Below are positions 1 to 6,302 of a stretch of DNA of 8,861 nucleotides, piece after piece (the stretch's first letter is position 1; the number at the start of each line of letters is the position of its first letter). The DNA lies in contig DAOVFI010000088.1 in the NCBI GenBank assembly GCA_030673005.1, positions 1-8,861 on the forward strand, given 5' to 3'. The translations under genes and the position numbers were made by a program. The notes beneath the pieces are model-generated. The model worked only from the letters and a program-made list of their open reading frames with translations, was not told the origin of the DNA and did no database searches. This DNA is from Planctomycetales bacterium. Lineage in GTDB: Bacteria; Planctomycetota; Phycisphaerae; SM23-33.

Positions 1-1
1 C

Positions 2-163
2 GGCGACTACGACGTGGAGGTGCTGTTCACTCGTACGTACACGAACTACGTACCCTGGGTGTACCACCACGCCGACAACATCTCGGTCATCCCCGAACCG
101 GCGACACTGTCGCTGCTGGCAATCAGCGGATTTGCGCTGATTCGGCGAAGGCAGGTGCAGTAA
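2..163 (+). CDS. 3' end of a PEP-CTERM sorting-domain protein (partial)
   Basis: The reading frame is open from base 2 to a TAA at 161-163 and encodes 53 residues; the 5' end lies outside the window. The last 24 residues form a typical PEP-CTERM signal: VIPEPATLSLL, then a short hydrophobic helix (LAISGFALI), then an arginine-rich tail (RRRQVQ). In this family the tag directs export to the inner membrane, where an exosortase cleaves at or near the PEP motif. The preceding residues (GDYDVEVLFTRTYTNYVPW and beyond) look like the end of a beta-rich extracellular domain, but too little is left to name it. The gene converges on the minus-strand VWA gene, with a perfect hairpin in the 65-bp gap between them. 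Confidence 0.88.
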   Translation, partial: GDYDVEVLFTRTYTNYVPWVYHHADNISVIPEPATLSLLAISGFALIRRRQVQ

Positions 164-191
164 GAAGAATCTGCACATCCTGTACCTTCCG

Positions 192-216
192 CGTGGCCGC
201 AAACACAGCGGCCACG
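192..216. terminator. Hairpin between convergent genes, possible bidirectional terminator
   Basis: A perfect 9-bp inverted repeat, CGTGGCCGC at 192-200 and GCGGCCACG at 208-216, encloses the 7-nt loop AAACACA. It lies in the gap between the stop of the partial PEP-CTERM gene (163) and the stop of the opposing VWA gene (229). The position and the very GC-rich stem suit a terminator serving both strands. Neither side carries a run of Ts, so it is not a canonical intrinsic terminator and termination is inferred from context. Confidence 0.5.
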
Positions 217-228
217 GCACCCGGCAAT

Positions 229-2718
229 TTATTGCAACTGCCAGTTTCGGCGGAGGATCCATTCGACGGTCAGCAGTGCGGCGAAGGCGAGGAACAGGAG
301 TGTAAAGTTGTAGAGGCTGTACTGTTTCGGCACCGGCGGCGGCGGGCTGTCTTTTGCGGACTGGGCGATGATCTCGTCAACAATGTCAGGAAGTGAGGAC
401 AGTTCGGCATATCGCCCGTCCTTCCCGGCCAGGGCGCTGAGGGTCTTGTCGTTTCGGGCCAAGCGATCGGTTTCCTTTGAATGTGCAGCCACGATCAGCG
501 GCAGGGAGTCGGTTCCGATGGTCTTGGCGTTTTTATCGACGGCAGTGATGGTAATGGTGTATTTTCCGCCGTGGTCCGCCCGGTATGCGCCATGATAAAT
601 ACCCACCCCCGGTCCGGCGGTCAGGGTGACCGTCGTGGGCTTTCGATCATCTTGTCCCTCGGCCCGCAGCATGGCAGTAACGGAGGCATTCCGGTCCGGC
701 CTGCCTTCGGCGTCCTTTACCTGCACGGTTATCTTCAGTTCCTCGTCCTGCCGCATGTACGCCCGGTCGGTACGGGCCAGGACGGACGGCTTGCCTGTCT
801 GGCGCTTTTTCTCCACGCCGGCGAGGTAGCGGATTAGCTGTCCCCAGAAGCGGTGATAAGGGCTTTGGGCCCCCATTGGACGGAGGCGGAGATACCACTG
901 CCAGGTGGTGTCGGCGGTGAAAGCAGCCGATCTGCCCGCTCCGAACTGCTGGACTGCAAGGACGATCAGCGGCCCGTTGGCGTTGCGGCGGGTCGGGTGT
1001 ACGGCCAGGACGTTCGCCGCCTGTTTGGCGCGCGGGACTGTAACGCATCCGAACAGTTCCGGCACCGCCTTGCTTGCCTTGCCGGTCGGGCCATGGAAGA
1101 ACTCGCCCAGGTCGGCGAAAACGGGCGAGGACGTTCCGACGGCGGTCAGTCGCGGCACGAACTTCGTGGTTTCCTGCGGCTGGGCCCGGCTGCCGCAGAA
1201 AACCGGAAGCGCCGCCTCGACGGGCGTGCCGGCGTATCCGCCGGGACCGAAACTGTGCCGCCCGCCCAGCATCAGCAGCGCCTTGCCGTCGTTGACAAAG
1301 CGACGAATTTGCTCCATCTGGTCGCGGCTGAGGAACGACCGGTCAAGGTCGCCGATGATAATCACGTCGAACATCGCGAAGTCCTCGTCCGTCCGGGGCA
1401 GGCCGGTCAGTTTTTTCCCGTCGATACTGCCCTGCGAGAGGAAGCGGTTCTCGGCGAACCGAACGAGACTGACGCTCTTGACGTTCGGATCGCCTGCGAG
1501 GATTCGCCGGAGGTATTTGTATTCCGGGCGGAGTGTGCCTTCGACATAGAGGACGCGGATATGCGGGGAAGTTACCAGTACGTGCAGTTCGGCGGCGTTG
1601 TCGTCGGCGGTGGCCTCGGCGGGATTTAGCTCGACGGCGATATTCAGTTTGCGTATGTCTGGGCCTTCGCTGTCGGCGGGCGAACCTGTAGGTGTCCACT
1701 TCAACTTTACCGTCGATGTCTGTGCGTTGCTTTCAACCAGGACCTGACTGGAGGCGACTTCTTTGCCGTTTTCGGTCAGCACGACGCGAGAGGGGATATT
1801 GGCCCAGCCGGTCAGTCGAAGCGTGGCGGTAATGGTGGTAACGTTGTCGGCGACCGCTTCCAGCGGGGCGGACGCGGAAAGAAGGCGTACGTTTCGCCGG
1901 CCTGAGGCTTTTTCGTCGCGGGAGCCGATGCCGAGACAGTAGATAGGAACGGGCGATTCGGCGGCGGCCTCGTATATGTCGCCCGGCGCGTTGTGCAGCC
2001 CGTCGGAGATGAGTATCACGCCGGCGAGTTCCCTGGCCGATTGTGCCGAAACAGCCCGGCGGATCGCAGCGGCGATGTCGGTCGCGTCGGTTCCCGCCCC
2101 TGAAGGCGCCAGGTCGGAAAGTTCCTCAACGTCCTCGACCTGCTGGGTTTTTTCGGCGAAGTGGAACCACGCGACTCGGAAATGCTCGCTTATTCGCTGC
2201 GACTGTCCTGCCAGGGCGCCGAGGGCCTGTCGATAGCGGTCGGGCAGGTCGGTCTGGTCGGTCGCGGACATGCTCGCCGACCGGTCCACCAGGATCGGCA
2301 GCGTCTTCCTGAAGGCGTCCGTCGCCGGCTGGACGCTGACCGCCGGCTTGAACAGGATGAGCAGAAGCGCCAGGATCGCGCCGAATCGCAGTACCAGCAG
2401 TGTGGCAATTTTCCGCCGGCCGAGGTAGGCATAGACGGCGGAGTAGAAAACGCCGACGGCAAGGATAATCACTCCGCCCAGCAGCACCAGCCAGAGCATC
2501 CGTCCGACGGGGCTGTCCAGTGTGAGCCTCGCCGCCGCCGCCGTAACGAACACGCCCGCAGCCGCACCGGCAAGGATTGCCGTAACCGCACCGCGACGTC
2601 GATGCCGTATCCACTGCCAGAGGCCGTAACCCAGAACCGCCGCGGCGATTGCCCCTCCAAGCGCCGCCAGCAGGGCGGTGTTCTCCACGCCTCGAAATTG
2701 CAGAGAGAAACCTATCAT
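229..2718 (-). CDS. VWA-domain membrane protein with glutamine-amidotransferase-like domain
   Basis: This 829-residue protein has hydrophobic segments near residues 13-35, 45-62, 74-95 and 105-124, and a closing helix near 802-818 followed by a basic tail. A von Willebrand factor A domain covers about 138-265. Its metal-ion-dependent adhesion site is intact: DRSASMS (Asp145, Ser147, Ser149), Thr210-Asp211, and ISDG with Asp239. After a beta-rich linker (about 275-385), residues 385-600 resemble the amidotransferase-like domain often fused to VWA proteins in Planctomycetes (VLYVEG, FDVIIIGDLD, GGRHSFGPGGY). No nucleophile-elbow cysteine is apparent there, so the domain is probably non-catalytic. 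Residues 655-740 look like an immunoglobulin-type domain. The architecture resembles the large membrane proteins of MoxR/DUF58/BatA-type clusters, whose function is unsettled. No such partners are adjacent here. No clear ribosome-binding site precedes the ATG; the start is chosen because the N-terminus runs straight into the first helix. Confidence 0.85.
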   Translation of the reverse strand: MIGFSLQFRGVENTALLAALGGAIAAAVLGYGLWQWIRHRRRGAVTAILAGAAAGVFVTAAAARLTLDSPVGRMLWLVLLGGVIILAVGVFYSAVYAYLGRRKIATLLVLRFGAILALLLILFKPAVSVQPATDAFRKTLPILVDRSASMSATDQTDLPDRYRQALGALAGQSQRISEHFRVAWFHFAEKTQQVEDVEELSDLAPSGAGTDATDIAAAIRRAVSAQSARELAGVILISDGLHNAPGDIYEAAAESPVPIYCLGIGSRDEKASGRRNVRLLSASAPLEAVADNVTTITATLRLTGWANIPSRVVLTENGKEVASSQVLVESNAQTSTVKLKWTPTGSPADSEGPDIRKLNIAVELNPAEATADDNAAELHVLVTSPHIRVLYVEGTLRPEYKYLRRILAGDPNVKSVSLVRFAENRFLSQGSIDGKKLTGLPRTDEDFAMFDVIIIGDLDRSFLSRDQMEQIRRFVNDGKALLMLGGRHSFGPGGYAGTPVEAALPVFCGSRAQPQETTKFVPRLTAVGTSSPVFADLGEFFHGPTGKASKAVPELFGCVTVPRAKQAANVLAVHPTRRNANGPLIVLAVQQFGAGRSAAFTADTTWQWYLRLRPMGAQSPYHRFWGQLIRYLAGVEKKRQTGKPSVLARTDRAYMRQDEELKITVQVKDAEGRPDRNASVTAMLRAEGQDDRKPTTVTLTAGPGVGIYHGAYRADHGGKYTITITAVDKNAKTIGTDSLPLIVAAHSKETDRLARNDKTLSALAGKDGRYAELSSLPDIVDEIIAQSAKDSPPPPVPKQYSLYNFTLLFLAFAALLTVEWILRRNWQLQ

Positions 2719-2774
2719 CTATTAGTCAAACGTAATAGACCAGCCCGTATTCCGCAAGTATCACCATACTCTTT

Positions 2775-2830
2775 GGTAGCCGGTAGTCAGTAGCCGGTAG
2801 CCCGGAAAGGGACCAGGGATTAGGGATTAG
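2775..2830. repeat. Short tandem repeats between the GNAT and VWA genes
   Basis: The 10-mer TAGCCGGTAG occurs at 2777-2786 and again at 2791-2800 (14-bp period, joined by TCAG). It is followed by a direct tandem 7-mer AGGGATT at 2815-2821 and 2822-2828. The second 7-mer runs into the stop codon of the minus-strand GNAT gene (2827-2829). The rest of the 108-bp gap (2719-2826) shows no gene or recognised RNA. The repeats look like minisatellite-type intergenic sequence; no function is visible. Confidence 0.6.
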
Positions 2831-3384
2831 TTACAGGTCAATTGATTATTTTTATTGTGTAGCGGTGTTTCCCGGACCATCTTCCAGCCTTGCTCGGCGT
2901 TCCTGCCGGTCATGTCGGGCGAGAAGCCGAAATCCAGGTATGTCCTGATGGCGGGGATACGGTCCGGATGGGTTCCCAACATCGCACGACGATGCCCTGC
3001 CACTTTCAAACAGTTCATAGCCACGGTCATCAGTGATTTGCTGAGTCGTTTCCCGCGATGTTCCGGGACGATTCCAAGCCAGTGAATCCGCCCCCACCTC
3101 TGGCCGTGATAATTTTGACTGTACCATGCTGTGATTGTCCCGACGTCCTGGCCGTCGGGCGCTACCAGAAAAAAGCACCGCCGTTCAAGGGCAGGCAGAT
3201 TGTACCCGAAGGATTTGTCGAACTTCTCGACGCCTTTGACCAGCGAGTCGAAATCCCACTGAAGCCGGACCCACGTATCCTTATCGCCGGGGCGATAAAG
3301 TCGCACCCTGTATCCTTCAGGCAGAGGATATTGTGGAATATCCTCCATGTTCTCACGCACCATCACTATGCGGATGTGCTTCAT
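2827..3384 (-). CDS. GNAT-family N-acetyltransferase
   Basis: This 185-residue protein has the order of elements of a GCN5-related acetyltransferase, which moves an acetyl group from acetyl-CoA to an amine. The N-terminal strand is YRVRLYRPGDKDTW (25-38). The central strand and acetyl-CoA loop are IHWLGIVPEHRGKRLSKSL (100-118). The closing motif is YLDFGF (149-154). The loop reads R-G-K-R-L-S, whereas the family pattern is R-x-x-G-x-G/A, so both glycines of the pyrophosphate-binding turn are replaced by Arg113 and Ser115. The substrate cannot be told from sequence. The start is supported by GAGG (plus-strand 3391-3394), 6 nt ahead of the ATG. The last ten or so residues (HNKNNQLTCN) look like a non-conserved tail reaching into the intergenic repeats. 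It is transcribed away from nadB and lies 108 bp upstream of the VWA gene on the same strand. Confidence 0.82.
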   Translation of the reverse strand: MKHIRIVMVRENMEDIPQYPLPEGYRVRLYRPGDKDTWVRLQWDFDSLVKGVEKFDKSFGYNLPALERRCFFLVAPDGQDVGTITAWYSQNYHGQRWGRIHWLGIVPEHRGKRLSKSLMTVAMNCLKVAGHRRAMLGTHPDRIPAIRTYLDFGFSPDMTGRNAEQGWKMVRETPLHNKNNQLTCN

Positions 3385-3413
3385 GACAAACCTCGATTTG
3401 CTTCGGTGGCCCG

Positions 3414-3442
3414 ATATTAGGCGAGGCCGAAACGAGAAACAA
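3414..3442 (-). promoter_or_regulatory. Candidate promoter of the GNAT gene
   Basis: Read on the minus strand, TTGTTT (3442-3437) and TAATAT (3419-3414) are separated by exactly 17 nt and lie about 30 nt upstream of the start codon. They match the sigma-70 consensus at 3/6 and 4/6 positions. Spacing and position support the call; the weak -35 box keeps it tentative. Confidence 0.35.
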
Positions 3443-3461
3443 CCTTCGACAATGGAACCTG

Positions 3462-3488
3462 TTGCAATCTACGCGGAGGTGCTATAGT
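3462..3488 (+). promoter_or_regulatory. Candidate promoter of nadB
   Basis: TTGCAA (3462-3467) and TATAGT (3483-3488) are spaced by 15 nt in the divergent intergenic region. Transcription would then begin near 3495, only a few bases before the nadB ATG at 3499. The GGAGGT at 3475-3480 lies 18 nt from the ATG, too far for normal initiation, and would sit inside the promoter spacer. Together this suggests a leaderless or nearly leaderless nadB transcript. The 15-nt spacer is short, so confidence is low. Confidence 0.3.
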
Positions 3489-3498
3489 AACACCGATT

Positions 3499-5133
3499 AT
3501 GGAAAGGCCTTATTTACAGCGTCGTTACCTGCTGAGTTTCGACAGCAGGGACATCGGGCACATCTTCACCGACGTGCTGGTAATCGGGGCCGGCGCTGCC
3601 GGTTTGCGTGCGGCGCTGGCGGCGGCGGAAAACGCCCAGGTGCTGGTCCTGACAAAAGGCGACCTGGAACAATCCAACACCTGTTACGCCCAGGGCGGAA
3701 TCGCCGCGGTGATGGACGAAGCCGACTCGATCGAGGCTCACGTGGCCGACACAATCTCCTGTGCTGCCGGGCTGGGCGACGAGGAGGTAATCCGCCGGGT
3801 GGTCGGCGAGGCCACTCAAACTATCGCCGAGATGATCGAATGGGGTCTGCCGGCTGACCGTGAAGGCGACCGGGTCGCACTCGGTCGGGAGGGCGCGCAT
3901 TCAGCCAACCGCATCGTACACGCACACGGCGACGCTACGGGAAAATACCTGCTCGAGATGCTGATCGACCGCGCAAAGGCTCATGAAAATATAAAGATTT
4001 TCGAGAATTGTTTCGTCGTGGACCTGATTACCGATGAAGCCGACGGGGCGGTTGTCGGGGCGATTACGTTCCACGCGCGTTACGGCCTTCAGATGATCTG
4101 GGCGAAGCAGACGATCCTCGCCGCCGGCGGGGCGGGGATGCTGTGGCGCGAGACCTCCAACCCGTCATGCTCGACCGCCGACGCCGTAGCGATCGCCTTC
4201 CGCTCCGGTGCGGAACTGGCCGAGATGGAGATGATGCAGTTTCACCCGACTACGCTCTACGTCGCCGGCGCCACTCGCGCCCTGATAAGCGAGGCCGTTC
4301 GCGGCGAGGGCGCGCACCTCATCGACCGCGAGGGAAACCGCTTCATGGGCAAATACCACGAGGACGGCGAACTTGCCCCGCGCGACGTCGTCAGCAGGGC
4401 CATCGTCGCACAAACGGAAAAGACCGGCTCGACGCACGTCTTTCTCGACGTTCGACATATCGGCGCAGAGCGAGTCAAACGGCGATTCCCCCAGATTTGC
4501 CGTCTGTGTGCGGATTTCGACATAGACATCGGGAACGACCTTATCCCGGTCCGGCCCGCCGCCCATTACATGATCGGCGGCGTCAAGGCCGACGCCGACG
4601 GACGGACTTCGCTGGGTGGACTGTGGGCCTGCGGAGAGGCCGCCTGCACCGGACTGCACGGGGCAAACCGACTGGCAAGCAATTCACTGCTGGAGACGCT
4701 GGTAGCGGGCAAGGCCTGCGGGCGTTTGGCCGCGGACGCCGCCGGCGAGGCCAACACCAGACTCACCGCGCGCCGGATAATCTCGTCCAATCCTCACTCC
4801 GACCGCACCGCGCTGGACCTGTCCGACATCCGTAACTCGCTACGCTCAATAATGTGGCGAAACGCCGGCATCGTTCGTACAGGCCCGCGCCTGGCCGAAA
4901 CTAAGGAAATCATCGGCTTCTGGGGCAGTTACGTCATGGACAAGGAATTCTTTGATCCCGCCGGCTGGGAGGTCCAGAACATGCTGACGGCCTCTCTGCT
5001 GGTCGTCGAGTGCGCCTTCCGCCGGGCGGAAACCCGCGGCGTCCACTACCGAAAAGACTTCCCCGAAACCGACCCCGCCTGGGCAAGAAGACAAATCCTC
5101 CGGCGAACAGAACAGCAGTTGGTGGTAATGTAA
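3499..5133 (+). CDS. nadB: L-aspartate oxidase
   Basis: This enzyme oxidises L-aspartate to iminoaspartate in the cytoplasm using FAD, the first step of de novo NAD synthesis; quinolinate synthase (NadA) takes the product. At 544 residues it is close to the E. coli enzyme (540). The FAD-binding motif is VIGAGAAGLRAAL (28-40). Other family blocks are SNTCYAQGGIAAV (59-71), REGAHSANRIVHAHGDATG (130-148), MQFHPTTLY (246-254), APRDVVSRAI (293-302), AAHYMIGG (354-361) and LHGANRLASNSLLE (386-399). By alignment to E. coli NadB, Glu131, His249, Arg295, His356 and Arg391 occupy the catalytic and substrate-binding positions. Glu131, together with the C-terminal helical domain (about 435-540), favours aspartate oxidase over the related fumarate reductase or succinate dehydrogenase flavoproteins. 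The ATG is kept because the RRYLLSFDS start resembles other family members, although no ribosome-binding site is close. nadA and nadC are not nearby. The next gene starts 10 bp after its stop. Confidence 0.95.
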   Translation: MERPYLQRRYLLSFDSRDIGHIFTDVLVIGAGAAGLRAALAAAENAQVLVLTKGDLEQSNTCYAQGGIAAVMDEADSIEAHVADTISCAAGLGDEEVIRRVVGEATQTIAEMIEWGLPADREGDRVALGREGAHSANRIVHAHGDATGKYLLEMLIDRAKAHENIKIFENCFVVDLITDEADGAVVGAITFHARYGLQMIWAKQTILAAGGAGMLWRETSNPSCSTADAVAIAFRSGAELAEMEMMQFHPTTLYVAGATRALISEAVRGEGAHLIDREGNRFMGKYHEDGELAPRDVVSRAIVAQTEKTGSTHVFLDVRHIGAERVKRRFPQICRLCADFDIDIGNDLIPVRPAAHYMIGGVKADADGRTSLGGLWACGEAACTGLHGANRLASNSLLETLVAGKACGRLAADAAGEANTRLTARRIISSNPHSDRTALDLSDIRNSLRSIMWRNAGIVRTGPRLAETKEIIGFWGSYVMDKEFFDPAGWEVQNMLTASLLVVECAFRRAETRGVHYRKDFPETDPAWARRQILRRTEQQLVVM

Positions 5134-5143
5134 GGAATATGCA

Positions 5144-5470
5144 ATGGCCCGTTTCCCCTGCCCATATCTTCATGGTGAAGTTGAATTGACGGAAGAGCGA
5201 GAGCGGCATATTGCCGAACATCACCCTGATTTGCTTCCGGCACATCGGCGTTGTACCATGGAAACGTTGGCGGAACCGGATCAGGTTCGTCGTAGTTTAA
5301 GGATGGGCAATGCAAGGTTGTTTGCTCGGTGGTTCGATGATGTTGGAAGTGGCAAGAACGTTGTTGTTGTAGTCGTCAGCGATTCCGAACCAAACGAACG
5401 GCATTGGGTTATTACCGCCTATATCGCCGGAAAACTGGCCCAAGGAGAAATTGAATGGTCGAAAAAATGA
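5144..5470 (+). CDS. PBECR-like putative RNase/toxin-fold protein
   Basis: This small protein of 108 residues resembles the Barnase-EndoU-ColicinE5/D-RelE-like (PBECR) nuclease fold. It has an N-terminal helix with RHIAEHHPDL (21-30), a short region PDQVRRS (45-51), then strands NARLFARWF (56-64), KNVVVVVVS (71-79) and HWVITAYIAGK (87-97). Candidate active-site residues are His22, Arg58, Arg62, Lys71, His87 and Thr91, which are the residue kinds these folds use. This is pattern recognition, not a proven assignment. The start is well supported: AAGGA at 5132-5136, overlapping the nadB stop, sits 7 nt before the ATG. The 3' end overlaps the following DUF2283 gene by 16 bp. Base composition is visibly less GC-rich than nadB (for example around 5340-5400), which may mean later acquisition. 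The pair may act as a toxin and partner, or may be a housekeeping nuclease-like protein of unknown role. Confidence 0.6.
   Translation: MARFPCPYLHGEVELTEERERHIAEHHPDLLPAHRRCTMETLAEPDQVRRSLRMGNARLFARWFDDVGSGKNVVVVVVSDSEPNERHWVITAYIAGKLAQGEIEWSKK
5442..5447 (+). promoter_or_regulatory. Ribosome-binding site that fixes the DUF2283 start
   Basis: AAGGAG lies inside the 3' end of the upstream gene, 7 nt before the ATG at 5455 and 19 nt before the alternative ATG at 5467 (which would give an ATGA overlap). The spacing favours 5455. Confidence 0.7.
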
Positions 5471-5694
5471 CATTCCAATACGACCGTGAATCGGACATTC
5501 TCTACATCAACAAGCGCCCTCCCTACGCCGAGCAGCAGTCTGAGGAACTCGGCGATGAAGTGATTGCCCGGATGAATCCGTCCACCGGCGAGATCGAAAG
5601 CCTGGAAGTCCTCTTCTTCTCTACGCGATTGATGCGGAAGAACATTTTTGAACTTCCTGTAACGGCTGAGATGCATCTGGTTACAGAGAAATGA
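5455..5694 (+). CDS. DUF2283 family protein, possible antitoxin-like partner
   Basis: This 79-residue protein matches the DUF2283 pattern. It begins with FQYDRESDILYINK (7-20), where the YD-x-E-x-D-x-LYI signature is clear. This is followed by a hairpin (SEELGDEVIARMNPSTGEIESLEVL, 29-53) and a C-terminal strand (IFELPVTAEM, 64-73). The fold is expected to be a small beta-sheet protein. The biochemical role of DUF2283 is not established. Members are often encoded beside small nuclease-like or DUF4258-type proteins, which suggests an antitoxin or regulatory role, but that is inference. It overlaps the upstream PBECR-like gene by 16 bp and the downstream membrane-protein gene by 4 bp (ATGA). The three genes are therefore almost certainly translated from one message. 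An alternative start at 5467 would shorten it to 75 residues. Confidence 0.78.
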   Translation: MVEKMTFQYDRESDILYINKRPPYAEQQSEELGDEVIARMNPSTGEIESLEVLFFSTRLMRKNIFELPVTAEMHLVTEK

Positions 5695-6245
5695 CAAAAA
5701 GAGAAATCGCATCGCTGGCATGCAAGATCCTGGCCGTCTATGCCCTGCTTCAGATACCGCAGTATCTCCAGGGTCTTTACTTCTTCCTGTCCCGATTTTT
5801 TATAGAAGAACTTCGGGATGATAATATACACACGTTCCTCTGGAACCTCTCGGCAACCTTCGTGCCGGTGCTGCTTTATCTTGTTGCCGGAATACTACTA
5901 TGGCGCAGGTCGAACGCTCTGGCGAGTCGGATGGTTTCCGATGAGCAAACCGAAGGCGACCAATGCCGACTTCCGGGACGAGAATTCATGGCGATTGCCT
6001 TTTCCGTCGTCGGCCTGGTGGTTCTGATCCACGCCATACCGCGAATAGCCCACATCCTTTCCTATCTGGCGTTCCAGCCCCTGCCGGACTTTGAGAGCAG
6101 GTGGACAGCCAGCACAATTGCCGAACTTACTGCTCTTGGTGTCCAGGTAATCTTGGGCGCGGTTTTGTTTATGGGCGGACGGGCATTGTCGCAACTGGTG
6201 ATGCGAATCCGCACCGCAGGGCTGAACGACAAAGATCAGACGTAG
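5691..6245 (+). CDS. Small four-helix integral membrane protein, unknown function
   Basis: No family is recognised. The 184-residue protein has four hydrophobic segments: residues about 8-32, 52-71 (followed by the positive WRRS), 98-127 and 146-166. A polar, charged loop at 74-97 (SNALASRMVSDEQTEGDQC) lies between segments two and three. There is no cleavable signal peptide and no obvious catalytic motif. The ATG overlaps the stop of the DUF2283 gene (ATGA at 5691-5694), which implies translational coupling and puts it in the same operon as nadB, the PBECR-like gene and DUF2283. It might be a membrane partner of that pair or an unrelated passenger; the sequence does not decide. The positive-inside rule suggests N- and C-termini in the cytoplasm. 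Confidence 0.7.
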   Translation: MTKREIASLACKILAVYALLQIPQYLQGLYFFLSRFFIEELRDDNIHTFLWNLSATFVPVLLYLVAGILLWRRSNALASRMVSDEQTEGDQCRLPGREFMAIAFSVVGLVVLIHAIPRIAHILSYLAFQPLPDFESRWTASTIAELTALGVQVILGAVLFMGGRALSQLVMRIRTAGLNDKDQT

Positions 6246-6302
6246 CGCAGGCAGGAAAAAAACATGCTAATTACTCCATGCCGTCCAAAGTGGAAAGGCA
6301 CT

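Noticed and set aside
853..1629. Long open frame on the plus strand (258 codons)
   Set aside because: It lies wholly inside the minus-strand VWA gene, is rich in Arg/Ala/Gly as expected of GC-rich shadow frames, and has no recognisable domain.
3385..3498. tRNA or small RNA gene in the divergent intergenic region
   Set aside because: No cloverleaf, CCA end or stable hairpin with a T-run is present; the region is adequately explained by two divergent promoters.
4143..4835. Plus-strand frame of 230 codons inside nadB
   Set aside because: It is an arginine-rich frame-shifted shadow of nadB; the nadB frame has full family conservation over the same region.
6264..6302. Upstream ATG at 6264 as the start of the UROD-like gene
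   Set aside because: It has a plausible AGGA 7 nt upstream, but the 13 added residues are unlike the family, which begins at TDRERF. It is kept only as an alternative.
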